In this document: positions 16,133-25,266 of the stretch, piece after piece | How positions within the stretch are numbered: the stretch's first letter is position 1 | Layout: the number at the start of each line of letters is the position of its first letter | Source: JAVKFY01 sp040223615 | GTDB lineage: Bacteria; Pseudomonadota; Alphaproteobacteria; GCA-2731375 | Direction: 5' to 3' | DNA: 64,000 bases | Assembly: GCA_040223615.1 (NCBI GenBank) | Contig: JAVKFY010000052.1 | Coordinates: 68,277-132,276 of the forward strand | The notes under the pieces: generated by a model | What the model was told of the DNA's origin: nothing | Seen by the model: only the letters and a program-made list of their open reading frames with translations | The model's database searches: none | Translations under genes and position numbers: made by a program

Positions 16133-16894
16133 CTAGACCCCCTTGACGTTGGCCTTCTCGTCGACGTCGTCCATGACGTCGTCCGACAGGCCGTAGTCGA
16201 TCTGCAGCCGCTCCTTGCCCTCGATCTTGACGTCTTCCTCGGGCCACTCAAGGGTCGAGAGATCGAAGCGTGCGTCCGCCGGCGCCATCAGCGCCACGAA
16301 GGTCTGCAACCACACCGCGATACCGGCGATGAAAGCGGTGATCAGACCGAACAGCAGCACCGACTTGATCGCCCAGCGATGCGGGATGCCGATCTGCGAG
16401 GCCGAGATTTCGTTCATCGCATAGGAGGTGTGCACCCAGTCGGCGCAGAAGTAGATGATGGTGGCGCAGAACGGCATCATGAACAACGTCACGCCCCAGA
16501 ACTCCAGGCGCAGCTTGTTGCGGAACGCCAGGTGCTCGCGCACCAGGTCCACGCGCACGTGCGTGTTCCAGATCATGCCGTAGCCCAGCACCAGCGCGAA
16601 CAGGCCGGTGTGGAAGTGCCACTCAAGCTCCTGCAGGATCGTCGAGCCGAAGACGCCGCTGACGTTGTTCACCAGCCAGTACTGGAACAGCGGTATCTTG
16701 CGCAGGATGGCGTCGATCATGGTGATGATCACCACGGGCAGGATCAGGAACCCACCGTAGCGCCCCACGAAGTCGACGAAGCCCTTCAGCTTTTCGTTGA
16801 TGGCGATCGCCGCCCGCATCCATCCCGAAACCCCCGGATGCGAATCGAGGTCCCGCGTCGTCGACTCGTTGCTGGTCATATCCTGGGTCGTCAT
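16133..16894 (-). CDS. TRAP transporter small permease subunit (DctQ-type)
   Basis: The four-helix small membrane subunit of a tripartite ATP-independent periplasmic transporter (253 aa, inner membrane). Helices appear at about residues 40-62, 85-110, 135-155 and 180-205. It is longer than the usual 160-180 aa, with soluble N- and C-terminal extensions rich in Asp/Glu, as in the group annotated as mannitol/chloroaromatic-type TRAP systems. It lies between the large permease gene and two small membrane-protein genes. Confidence 0.88.
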   Translation of the reverse strand: MTTQDMTSNESTTRDLDSHPGVSGWMRAAIAINEKLKGFVDFVGRYGGFLILPVVIITMIDAILRKIPLFQYWLVNNVSGVFGSTILQELEWHFHTGLFALVLGYGMIWNTHVRVDLVREHLAFRNKLRLEFWGVTLFMMPFCATIIYFCADWVHTSYAMNEISASQIGIPHRWAIKSVLLFGLITAFIAGIAVWLQTFVALMAPADARFDLSTLEWPEEDVKIEGKERLQIDYGLSDDVMDDVDEKANVKGV

Positions 16895-16953
16895 GGCTCA
16901 GGCCCGCCCGTACTTGGTTGTCATGTCACACATCTCTTCTGCTTGTCCGGGCG

Positions 16954-18462
16954 TCAGCCGTAGGCCTTGTGCATCATCCACAGCGCCGCGTCCGGGTAGG
17001 CGACCACGACCGCGACGGCGCAGACCTGCAGGATCACGAAGGGAATGATGCCCTTGTAGATGTTCTGGATCTTGATCTCCTTCGGCGCGATGCCCTTGAG
17101 GTAGAACAACGCGAATCCGAATGGTGGCGTGAGGAACGATGTCTGCAGGTTCACCGCGATCAGGATGATGAACCAGTAGGTGATGTCCTCGCGCGCCACG
17201 TGATCGCCGAAGTCGAGGCCGGCGACCAGCGGCGCGAACACCGGCAGCACGATCAGGGTGATCTCGATCCAATCCAGGAAGAAGCCCAGCGCGAAGCAGA
17301 TGAACATGATCAGGAAGAGCAGGCCCCAGGAATCGAGGCCGGCTTCCAGGATCAGGTGTTCGATGATGTCGTCGCCGCCGAGCGAGCGGTAGACGTAGGC
17401 GAAGGACGTCGCCGCGATCAGGATGTAGAAGATCATCGACACGGTCTTGGCGCAGGACTGCGCCACCGACGACAGCACGCCATGGCCGAGGCGGCGATTG
17501 ACGATCGCGAGGACGAGCGCGCCAAAGGCGCCCAGCGCACCAGCTTCCGACGGGGTCACGAAGCCGACCAGGATGCCGCCCTTGATCAGGCCGATCAGGA
17601 ACACCGGCGGCAAGAAGGCCTTCAGCAGCATCGGCATCATCTGGCCGGGCTCGACCTTGAGCAGTTCCGGCGGCAGCGGCGGCGCCATGTTCGGATTGAT
17701 CGTCGCGCGCACCACGACGTACATGATGTAGAACGCCGCCAGGCACAGGCCCGGCAGCAGCGCGGCCATGAACACGTTGCCGACCGACACGCTCATCAGG
17801 TCGGCCATGATGATCAGCATGATCGACGGCGGGATCAGGATACCGAGCGTTCCTGACGCCGCGATCACGCCGCAGGCCAGCTCTTTCGAGTATTTCTGCC
17901 GCAGCATGGTCGGCAGCGCCAGCGCCGTCATCATGGTGACCGAGGCGCCGATGATGCCGGTCATCGCGGCCAGGATCGTGCCCATGATGGTCACGCCCAG
18001 TGCCAGCGAACCCGGCACCCGCTTCAGTAGCACCTGCACGCAATAGAGCAGGTCCTGGGCGATGCCCGAGCGCTCCATCATGATGCCCATGAACACGAAC
18101 GCGGGCACCGCGACCAGCACCAGGTTCTCCGCCGCCTGGCCCCAGATGCGCGGCAGGAAGTTAAAGAACTCAATGAGTGAGAAGGATCCGAGGAAATAGC
18201 CCAGGACGCCGAAGCCCATGGCCAGGCCGCCGAGGATGAAGGCGACCGGGAACCCCGAGAACAGCAGGAAGGCCAGGGTCAGGAACATGATGATGGGCAG
18301 GAAGTCCTGCGCCATATACAGCAGGTTCTTGGATTCCTGAGGCGAGAGGCCGGAAATGTAGATCGCGGCGGCGGCGATCACGGCGATGATCACGCCGACG
18401 ACGATGATCCCGGTTTTTCCGCCCGCACGGCCTGGTTTGGCCGTTTGCTGCATGTCAGTCAT
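16954..18462 (-). CDS. TRAP transporter large permease subunit (DctM-type)
   Basis: The large ion-coupled membrane subunit of the TRAP transporter (502 aa, about 12 membrane helices). DctM features include FSGFPVAFILGGLAMGFG, GSLALGVTIMGTILAAMTGIIGAS and PPFGFALFYLKGIAPKEI. The N-terminus is about 60-70 residues longer than classic DctM (about 430 aa) and holds an extra hydrophobic segment at about 18-40. Upstream at 18463-18592 is a 130-bp gap, then the binding-protein genes. Confidence 0.93.
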   Translation of the reverse strand: MTDMQQTAKPGRAGGKTGIIVVGVIIAVIAAAAIYISGLSPQESKNLLYMAQDFLPIIMFLTLAFLLFSGFPVAFILGGLAMGFGVLGYFLGSFSLIEFFNFLPRIWGQAAENLVLVAVPAFVFMGIMMERSGIAQDLLYCVQVLLKRVPGSLALGVTIMGTILAAMTGIIGASVTMMTALALPTMLRQKYSKELACGVIAASGTLGILIPPSIMLIIMADLMSVSVGNVFMAALLPGLCLAAFYIMYVVVRATINPNMAPPLPPELLKVEPGQMMPMLLKAFLPPVFLIGLIKGGILVGFVTPSEAGALGAFGALVLAIVNRRLGHGVLSSVAQSCAKTVSMIFYILIAATSFAYVYRSLGGDDIIEHLILEAGLDSWGLLFLIMFICFALGFFLDWIEITLIVLPVFAPLVAGLDFGDHVAREDITYWFIILIAVNLQTSFLTPPFGFALFYLKGIAPKEIKIQNIYKGIIPFVILQVCAVAVVVAYPDAALWMMHKAYG

Positions 18463-18592
18463 GACACTGCCCTGTACTTAGCTGACTGTTGTGATGATTA
18501 CCGCGAGGTGGAGCCGGAATCGAGCGAACCCGATCCCGGCCCCATTGTCACACCAACGTTTCGTGAGCGCCAGTGCCTCGCCGCATGGTCGT

Positions 18593-19663
18593 TTACTGGT
18601 ACGTGGACTGCAGCGACTGCGCAGAGCCCCAGACCCGGTACCGCTCGCGGAAGGCCAGGTAGTGGTCGGCGACCTTCTTGAAGTCCGCGTCGGCCGCAGA
18701 GCGCTCGGCCAGAACCTCGTTCCAGGCCCGCTCGAAGACCGCCAGATCGGCGTCCTTCCAGCGACGCACGGTGACGCCGTGCTTCTGCTGCATCTCCAGC
18801 ATGGCGGCCGGGTTCGTGCCCTCGGTCTCGGCATAGCTGTAGATCAGGCCGGACCGACCGGCGACCGTCAGCAGACGCTGGTACTGATCGGACAGCCCGT
18901 TGAACTGATCCAGATTGGTCAGGAACTCGCCGCACGACACCTGCTGGTGCCAGCCCGGGAAGTAGTTGTTCTTGGCGATCTGGTAGAAGCCGAGCTTGAT
19001 GTCCATGGTCGGCATCGAGAACTCGGTGGCGTCGACAACGCCGCGCTCCAGCGCCGGATAGATTTCCGCCGCCGCCAGCAACTGCGTCGATACGCCGAGC
19101 TTCTGCATCACCTGGGCGCCCAGGCCGAAGAAGCGCATCTTCATGCCCTTCAACTGCGCCAGATCCTCGATCGGCTCCTTGAACCAGCCGGAAGTCTCCG
19201 GACCGATGCAGGAAGCGATGACCGGACGCAGATTGTGCTCCGCATAGAGCTCATACATCAGGTCGTCGCCGCCGTTGAACCAGCGCCAGGCGAGGAACTC
19301 GCCGAGCTGCGGGCCGAACGGCACGGTGGTGAAGAACTGCACCGCCGGCACCTTGCCGGCGTGATAGCCAGGGGTGGTCCAGCACGAGTCGATCGAGCCC
19401 TTGCCGACCGCGTCGAAGCATTCCAGCGACGGGATCAGCGAGTTCGGCTCGAAGAACTTGACCTCGAAATTACCCCCAGACAACGCCTTCACATCGTCGA
19501 CGAACCGAATGCCACCCGGGCCCAGGGTCGGCAACGTCGACCCGAAGGTGCTCTGCATTTTCCAGCGCACCCGGTCTTGAGCCTCGGCAGCAGTTGCCGC
19601 GACCAGCATGCCAGCGGCCATGCCGAGCGCGCCAACGGACTTCACAAGTGTCGGTAGCTTCAT
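18593..19663 (-). CDS. TRAP transporter substrate-binding protein, copy 1
   Basis: A periplasmic DctP/FcbT1-type solute-binding protein (356 aa) with a Sec signal peptide at residues 1-28, cleaved near AEA-QD. The mature start DRVRWKMQSTFGSTLP and the central block KGMKMRFFGLGAQVMQKLGVS are typical of the group; the substrate is probably a carboxylate but unknown. It is the same length as copy 2 (19790-20860) and largely identical to it from residue 29 on; differences cluster in the signal peptide, around 117-150 and after 250. Located between copy 2 and dctM. Confidence 0.92.
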   Translation of the reverse strand: MKLPTLVKSVGALGMAAGMLVAATAAEAQDRVRWKMQSTFGSTLPTLGPGGIRFVDDVKALSGGNFEVKFFEPNSLIPSLECFDAVGKGSIDSCWTTPGYHAGKVPAVQFFTTVPFGPQLGEFLAWRWFNGGDDLMYELYAEHNLRPVIASCIGPETSGWFKEPIEDLAQLKGMKMRFFGLGAQVMQKLGVSTQLLAAAEIYPALERGVVDATEFSMPTMDIKLGFYQIAKNNYFPGWHQQVSCGEFLTNLDQFNGLSDQYQRLLTVAGRSGLIYSYAETEGTNPAAMLEMQQKHGVTVRRWKDADLAVFERAWNEVLAERSAADADFKKVADHYLAFRERYRVWGSAQSLQSTYQ

Positions 19664-19703
19664 GTCGATGTCTCCCAGTTGAATTGGACGTTTCTTTTTT
19701 TTG

Positions 19704-19735
19704 CACCGGCGGGCCCTTTCACGGGCCCGCCGGTG
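19704..19735 (-). promoter_or_regulatory. Perfect 13-bp hairpin between the duplicated binding-protein genes
   Basis: The arms 19704-19716 (CACCGGCGGGCCC) and 19723-19735 are perfect reverse complements around a 6-nt loop. On the minus (transcribed) strand the hairpin is followed by an A-run rather than a U-run, so it is not a standard terminator. It could act as a 3' mRNA stabiliser or limit read-through, giving more binding protein than permease. Confidence 0.55.
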
Positions 19736-19789
19736 TGCCCAATATTATAAGCGTAGCCTGTTATCCACGCTTTGACAGTCGTTGCTGGC

Positions 19790-20860
19790 TTATTGGTAAG
19801 TCGCCTGCAACGACTGTGCTGCACCCCAAACTTTGTACTGCTCGCGGAACGCCAGGTAGTGATCCGCGACTTTCTTGAAGTCGGCGTCGGAAGCCGCACG
19901 CTCCTTGAGGACTTCCAGCCAGGCACGCTCGAAAACGGCCAGCTGATCGTCGGTCCAACGACGAACCGTGACGCCATGCTTCTCCTGCATTTCCTTCATG
20001 GCCTTGAAGTTGACGCCCTCGGTCTCGGCATAGCCGTAGATGATTTCCGCGCGGCCGACCGTGGTCAGCAGACGCTTATACATCTCCGAAAGGCCGTTGT
20101 ACTGGTCCAGATTGGTCAGGAACTCGCCGCACGACACCTGCTGGTGCCAGCCCGGGAAGTAGTTGTTCTTGGCGATCTGGTAGAAGCCGAGCTTGATGTC
20201 CATCGCCGGCATCGAGAACTCGGTGGCATCCACCACGCCGCGCTCCAGCGCCGGGTAGATCTCCGCCGCCGCCAGCAGCTGCGTCGATACGCCGAGCTTC
20301 TGCATCACCTGCGCGCCCAGGCCGAAGAACCGCATCTTCATGCCCTTGAGCTGCTCGAGATCCTCGATCGGCTCCTTGAACCAACCCGAAGTCTCCGGGC
20401 CGATGCACTGCGACGGGATCGGCTTCAGGTTGTGCTCGGCATAGAGCTCGTCCATCAGGTCCTGGCCGCCGTTGAACCAGCGCCAGGCCCAGAATTCACC
20501 AATCGACGGGCCGAACGGCACGGTGGTGAAGAACTGGACGGCCGGCACCTTGCCGGCGTGATAGCCAGGCGTGGTCCAGCACGAGTCGATCGAGCCCTTG
20601 CCGACCGCGTCGAAGCATTCCAGCGACGGGATCAGCGAGTTCGGCTCGAAGAACTTGATGTCGAAATTGCCCCCGGAAAGGACCTTCACGTCGTCTGCGA
20701 AACGCACGCCACCCGGGCCCAGCGTCGGCAGCGTCGAACCGAACGTGCTCTGCATCTTCCAGCGCACACGGTCCTGCGCCTCGACCGCAGTAACCGCGGC
20801 CAGCATCCCAACGGCGGCGCCAAGCACGCCCACCGCTTTCGTTACTTTGCCCAATCTCAT
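19790..20860 (-). CDS. TRAP transporter substrate-binding protein, copy 2
   Basis: The first gene of the TRAP operon encodes a 356-aa periplasmic binding protein with a signal peptide at 1-28 (ending AVEA-QD). Long identical stretches to copy 1 include FFEPNSLIPSLECFDAVGKG and the segment around AALERGVVDATEFSMP. Sequence differs near 117-150, where copy 1 has QLGEFLAWRWFNGGDDLMYE and this copy has SIGEFWAWRWFNGGQDLMDE. The tandem copies may bind related ligands. GGGAGAAA precedes the ATG. Confidence 0.92.
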   Translation of the reverse strand: MRLGKVTKAVGVLGAAVGMLAAVTAVEAQDRVRWKMQSTFGSTLPTLGPGGVRFADDVKVLSGGNFDIKFFEPNSLIPSLECFDAVGKGSIDSCWTTPGYHAGKVPAVQFFTTVPFGPSIGEFWAWRWFNGGQDLMDELYAEHNLKPIPSQCIGPETSGWFKEPIEDLEQLKGMKMRFFGLGAQVMQKLGVSTQLLAAAEIYPALERGVVDATEFSMPAMDIKLGFYQIAKNNYFPGWHQQVSCGEFLTNLDQYNGLSEMYKRLLTTVGRAEIIYGYAETEGVNFKAMKEMQEKHGVTVRRWTDDQLAVFERAWLEVLKERAASDADFKKVADHYLAFREQYKVWGAAQSLQATYQ

Positions 20861-21084
20861 ATAGGTTTTCTCCCAACCCGTTTTATGTTGGCACTATGCG
20901 CGCCATGGCTCTTCGTGAGTACTCGACTTACGCGCGAACCCTGACACGCCAACCGTTTCGCCCCCGCCATCCCCGGTAAATCCGTTTGTCGGAACATCAG
21001 GAGCCAAGGCACCCTAGCCGAGACAATCGGGACCGACAAGTGAAACGCCGCGGCCCCGCATCGCGCCGCCGCATGCCGCAAATG

Positions 21085-21120
21085 CAAGGCGCCCGGCGGG
21101 TTTCCCCGCCGGGCGCCTTG
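21085..21120 (-). terminator. Strong hairpin terminator downstream of the Bax inhibitor-like gene
   Basis: A perfect 16-bp stem (21085-21100 with 21105-21120, CAAGGCGCCCGGCGGG arm) and a 4-nt loop lie 20 bp after the stop of the minus-strand gene. Only a short ATTTG follows, so the U-run is weak. The rest of the gap to 20861 (about 220 bp) holds the TRAP operon's upstream region; no gene is seen. Confidence 0.6.
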
Positions 21121-21140
21121 GTCCGATCTGGTGCCGCGTG

Positions 21141-21866
21141 CTACTCGCGATTGCCGAACAGGTACAGCAGCATCAGGAACAGGTTCAGGAAGTCGAGGTA
21201 GAGCTTCAGCGCGCCCATGATCGACTTCTTGGCCGCGACGTCGTGGCCGTCGCCCTCGTAGTACATCTCCTTGATCCGCTGCGTGTCGTAGGCGGTGAGG
21301 CCAACGAACACCAGCACGCCGACCACCGAGATGATCCACGCCATCATCGACGACTGCAGGAAGATGTTCACCACCGCCGCGATGATGATGCCGATCAGGC
21401 CCATCATCAGGAACGAGCCCATGCCGGACAGGTCGCGCTTGGTGGTGTAGCCGTACAGGCTCATCGCACCGAAGGTGCACGCGGTGATCGCGAACACCCG
21501 GGTAATCGACACCCCGGTATAGGCCAGGAAGATGTAGCTGAAGGCGACGCCGTTCAGCGCCGCGTAGAACCAGAACGCCGCCTGCGCCGCGCCGGCGCTC
21601 ATCTTGTGGATGCGCGCCGACAGGAAGAACACCACGCCCAGCGGCGCCAGCATCACCACCCACTGCAGTGGTGTGCCGTAGATCGCCTGCAGCATCGCCG
21701 GCGACTGCGCCACCAGATAGGCGACGATGCCGGTCAGCAGCAGGCCCGAGGCCATGTAGTTGTAGACCTTGAGCATGTACGCGCGCAGGCCTTCGTCGAT
21801 CGCGATTTGATCGACGGTGCGCGCGCCAAGCTGGCTCGTCCGTGAGCCGCGGAAATCGGTCGCCAT
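21141..21866 (-). CDS. Bax inhibitor-1/YccA family membrane protein
   Basis: A 241-aa inner-membrane protein of the BI-1/YccA (TMBIM) family with seven hydrophobic segments; bacterial relatives act as pH-sensitive calcium leak channels or modulate FtsH. The family end motif is clear: FVGLTAYDTQRIKEMY, then the C-terminal ALKLYLDFLNLFLMLLYLFG. The ATG at 21866 has GGAGG 12 bases upstream, which decides it over the longer open frame. Monocistronic, with a strong hairpin downstream. Confidence 0.95.
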   Translation of the reverse strand: MATDFRGSRTSQLGARTVDQIAIDEGLRAYMLKVYNYMASGLLLTGIVAYLVAQSPAMLQAIYGTPLQWVVMLAPLGVVFFLSARIHKMSAGAAQAAFWFYAALNGVAFSYIFLAYTGVSITRVFAITACTFGAMSLYGYTTKRDLSGMGSFLMMGLIGIIIAAVVNIFLQSSMMAWIISVVGVLVFVGLTAYDTQRIKEMYYEGDGHDVAAKKSIMGALKLYLDFLNLFLMLLYLFGNRE

Positions 21867-21989
21867 CTCGATAATCCTCCGATGGTGTCCGGTGAAGTTG
21901 GAAGTCTTCTGGAATATCGGCTGCCAAGGCCCCGAAATCAAGGAAACCCCGACCGCCCGGCCGGAACGAGGATAATTCCGGATGGTTGC

Positions 21990-24518
21990 CTAATCGTTTC
22001 GCAGCAACGGCGCCGGGCGCTGGCTCAGTGCCGCCAGGGTACCGATCAGCCCCAGCCCGACGGTGATCGCCATCGCCAGCAGCGCGGTGCCGGCAATCGT
22101 GCCCGGCAGCCAGATCCACGGCGCGCCCATCACCTGCGTCACCACCACGTAGGCGGCCAGCGAGCCGATCACCGCCGCCAGCGCCGCCGTCACCAGCCCG
22201 AGCAGCGCGTATTCCAGCAGGAAGGTGCGCAGCACGTCGGCCCGGGTCGCACCCAGCACTTTCAGGATCACCGAATCGTAGACCCGCCGGCGGTGCCCGG
22301 CGGCGATCGCGCCGGCCAGCACCAGCACGCCGGCCACCAGGGTCACCGCCGCGGTGGACCGCACCGCCACGGAGATGTTGTCGAGGATGCGGTTGGCGGT
22401 CGCCAGCGCGTCGCGCACGCGGATCGCGGTGATGTTGGCGAACTGGTCGGTCACCGCCACTTCCAGCGGCACCTCGGCGTCGATCGTGGCCTGGGCGGTG
22501 GCGATGAAACTGTGCGGCGCCGCCTCCAGCAGGCCGGGCGCGAACACCAGCACGAAGTTGATCCCCATCGTCGACCAGTCGATCCGACGCAGGTTGGCGA
22601 TCCGCGCCGTGAGCTCGCGGCCCAGCACGTTGACGGTCAGCGTGTCGCCGATGCCGACGCCCAGGCCGGCGGCGATGTCGGCGTCGAACGAGACCAGCGG
22701 CTCGCCCGCGTAGTCCGCCGGCCACCACTCGCCCTTCACGATCTGGGTGCCCTCGGGCGGCGAGCCCGAGTAGGTCAGGCCGCGGTCGCCGCGCAGCGCC
22801 CAGCGTGCATCCGGCGCCACCTTCTTCGGATCGACCGCCTCGCCGTTCAGCGCCACGATGCGCCCCCGCAACATCGGCACCTTGGCGATTTCGCCGACGC
22901 CGGGCACGGCTCGCGCGGTGGCCTCGAACGGCGTCACCTGCTGCGGCTGGATGTCGATGAAGAAGAACGCCGGCGCCTGGTCCGGCAACCGCTCGGCGAC
23001 CTGGGCGGAAAGATTGCCCTGCAACGTCGCCACCGTGACCAGCACCGACAGCCCCAGGCCGAAGGACAGCACGATCGACAGCGTCGGCGCGCCCGGCCGG
23101 TGCAGGTTGGCCAGCGCCAGCCGCAGGTCCGGCCGGCGCGGTCGCTTCATCCGCCGGGCCAGGTCGACGATGGCGTTGCCGGCGGCCAGGAACAGCAACA
23201 GGGTCGCAAAGGCGCCGAGCACGAACCAGGCGGCGAAGTCGGTGCGCTCGGCCGTCAGCACCGCGGTCGCCGCCAGCACCGCGAAGGCCGCCGCCACCGC
23301 CGCGATGAAGATCGGCTTCGGGCGGGTCGTCGACGGCGCCGCCACGTCACGCAGCAGCGCGGCGGCCGGCACCTCGCGCGCCCGCGCCAGCGGCCACAAG
23401 GCGAACGCCAGTGCCGTCAGCAAGCCGTAAACCGTCGCCATGAACAGCGGCAGCGGATAAAAGCCGATCGCAGCATCGAACGGCAGGTAGGCGCGCAGCA
23501 GCCCGGACAGCACCGGCGGCGCCAGCCCGCCGATCAGCAGCCCGATAGCGATCCCGGCCGAGGCCAGCAGAAGCACCTGGGTCAGGTAGATCCGGAACAC
23601 CAGTCCGGCCGGCGCGCCGACGCATTTCAGGATCGCGATGGTGCGGCCCCGGCTGTCGAGATAGGCCTTCACCGCGTTGCCGACGCCCAGGCCGCCGACC
23701 AGCAGCGCGGTCAGGCCGACCAGCGTCAGGAACAGCCGCATCCGCTCCAGGAAGTTGCGCAGGCCCGGCGCCCCGTTGCGCACGTCGCGCACGCGCCAGC
23801 CGGCATCCGGGAAGGCTTGCTTCAGCCGCTCGATCCAGCCATCGAGGTCCGCCGTCGGCGGCAGCATCACGCGGCTGTAGTAGCGGATCATCGAGCCGGT
23901 CTGCACCAGCCCGGTCTCCGCCATGCTGGCGCCGGCGACCATCACCCGCGGCCCCAGCACGAAGGCCGAGGTGCCGCTGTCCGGCTCATGCTCGATCTCG
24001 GCGCGGATCTCGTAGTCGACCTCGCCGATGCGCAACGTGTCGCCGGTCTTCAGGCCTAGGCGCCGCGACACCGCCGGGTCGACCAGCGCGCCCCAGCGCC
24101 CGTCGCGCCGCGCCACCAGGTCCTGCGGCGAGCCCGCCACATCCAGCTTCATTGCGCCATAGAGCGGATATAGATCGTCAATCGCCTTCAGTTCGATCAG
24201 GGCGCGCTTGGTCGTCGTCGCCATCTGGGGCCCGCGCGCCATCGCCCGCATCTGGATGGTCTCCGACACCATGCCGTTGGCCGCCAGCCAGGCGCGCTGC
24301 GCGTCGCTCGGCGGCCGGTGTGTCAGCCGCAGCTCGACGTCACCGCCCAGCAGCCGTTGCCCGTCCGCCGACAGCCCCGCGACCAGCGCCGCCGAAAGCG
24401 AGCCCACGCCGGCGATCGCCGCCACGCCCAGCGCCAGGCACAGCAGGAAGATGCGAAACCCCTTAACGCCACCCCGCAACTCGCGCAGCGCGAAACGCAG
24501 ACTGAGCGGGAGGGTCAA
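21990..24518 (-). CDS. FtsX-like ABC transporter permease (YbbP family)
   Basis: The membrane subunit (842 aa) of a MacB/FtsX-type exporter-like ABC system, predicted to span the inner membrane about ten times with two FtsX domains. An N-terminal helix at about 20-40 precedes a large periplasmic domain (about 45-250); FtsX core regions lie at about 255-370 and 715-835. It pairs with the ATPase gene 52 bp upstream, and tesA diverges, the same grouping as E. coli ybbP-ybbA-tesA. The start appears to be TTG (24518); no ATG is available nearby. Confidence 0.9.
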   Translation of the reverse strand: MTLPLSLRFALRELRGGVKGFRIFLLCLALGVAAIAGVGSLSAALVAGLSADGQRLLGGDVELRLTHRPPSDAQRAWLAANGMVSETIQMRAMARGPQMATTTKRALIELKAIDDLYPLYGAMKLDVAGSPQDLVARRDGRWGALVDPAVSRRLGLKTGDTLRIGEVDYEIRAEIEHEPDSGTSAFVLGPRVMVAGASMAETGLVQTGSMIRYYSRVMLPPTADLDGWIERLKQAFPDAGWRVRDVRNGAPGLRNFLERMRLFLTLVGLTALLVGGLGVGNAVKAYLDSRGRTIAILKCVGAPAGLVFRIYLTQVLLLASAGIAIGLLIGGLAPPVLSGLLRAYLPFDAAIGFYPLPLFMATVYGLLTALAFALWPLARAREVPAAALLRDVAAPSTTRPKPIFIAAVAAAFAVLAATAVLTAERTDFAAWFVLGAFATLLLFLAAGNAIVDLARRMKRPRRPDLRLALANLHRPGAPTLSIVLSFGLGLSVLVTVATLQGNLSAQVAERLPDQAPAFFFIDIQPQQVTPFEATARAVPGVGEIAKVPMLRGRIVALNGEAVDPKKVAPDARWALRGDRGLTYSGSPPEGTQIVKGEWWPADYAGEPLVSFDADIAAGLGVGIGDTLTVNVLGRELTARIANLRRIDWSTMGINFVLVFAPGLLEAAPHSFIATAQATIDAEVPLEVAVTDQFANITAIRVRDALATANRILDNISVAVRSTAAVTLVAGVLVLAGAIAAGHRRRVYDSVILKVLGATRADVLRTFLLEYALLGLVTAALAAVIGSLAAYVVVTQVMGAPWIWLPGTIAGTALLAMAITVGLGLIGTLAALSQRPAPLLRND

Positions 24519-24570
24519 GAACCGGCCCTTCGCACAACACGATGACAGCGCGTGTCGCCGGCCAACCTGC

Positions 24571-25266
24571 TCATTCCGCCGCCTCGGCGGCGCGGTCGAT
24601 CAGGCCGTCGCGCATCGCCACGATGCGCTGGCAGCGTTGCGCCAGCGCCGGGTCATGGGTGATCAGCACCAGCGTGGTACCGGCGCGCTCGCGCAGTTCG
24701 AACAGCAGGTCGACGATGTGACCGCCGGTCGCGCCGTCCAGGTTGCCGGTCGGCTCGTCCGCCAGCAGCAGGCGCGGCGAACACGCCACCGCACGCGCCA
24801 GCGCCGTGCGCTGCTGCTCGCCACCGGACAGTTGCGAGGGATAGTGGGTAAGGCGATGGCCGAGCCCGACCGCCTCCAGCCCCTCCGCCGCGCGCTCGAA
24901 AGCATCGCCCCGGCCGGCCAGTTCCAGCGGGATCGCCACGTTCTCCAGCGCCGTCATCGTCGGCACCAGGTGGAAGGCCTGGAATACGATGCCTATATGA
25001 TCGCGACGGAAGCGGGCCAGACGGTCCTCGTCCAGGTCGTTCAGGCGCTGACCGGCAATCACCACGTCGCCGGCGCTGGGCCGCTCCAGCCCGGCCATGA
25101 TCGCCATCAGGGTCGACTTGCCGGAACCGGACGGGCCGACCAGGCCGATGCTTTCGCCGGGCGCCACCGACAGGTCGACGCCGCGCAGGATTTCGACCGG
25201 GCCGGCATCGGACGGCAAGGTCAGCCGTACATCGGCCAGGTCGATCATCGAGGAAAGGTTGTTCAT
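24571..25266 (-). CDS. ABC transporter ATP-binding protein (YbbA family)
   Basis: The ATPase partner (231 aa) of the YbbP-like permease. Walker A GPSGSGKST lies at about residues 44-52, the signature LSGGEQQRTALARA at about 140-153, Walker B LLLADEPTGNLD at about 160-171, and the H-loop THD follows. MacB/LolD-type features suggest mechanotransmission rather than classic transport. The ATG 25266 overlaps the divergent esterase ATG at 25265 in one CATG. Confidence 0.93.
   Translation of the reverse strand: MNNLSSMIDLADVRLTLPSDAGPVEILRGVDLSVAPGESIGLVGPSGSGKSTLMAIMAGLERPSAGDVVIAGQRLNDLDEDRLARFRRDHIGIVFQAFHLVPTMTALENVAIPLELAGRGDAFERAAEGLEAVGLGHRLTHYPSQLSGGEQQRTALARAVACSPRLLLADEPTGNLDGATGGHIVDLLFELRERAGTTLVLITHDPALAQRCQRIVAMRDGLIDRAAEAAE

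Noticed and set aside
19704..19735. Rho-independent terminator between the two binding-protein genes
   Set aside because: On the transcribed minus strand the hairpin is followed by A, not U; the T-run lies on the wrong side.
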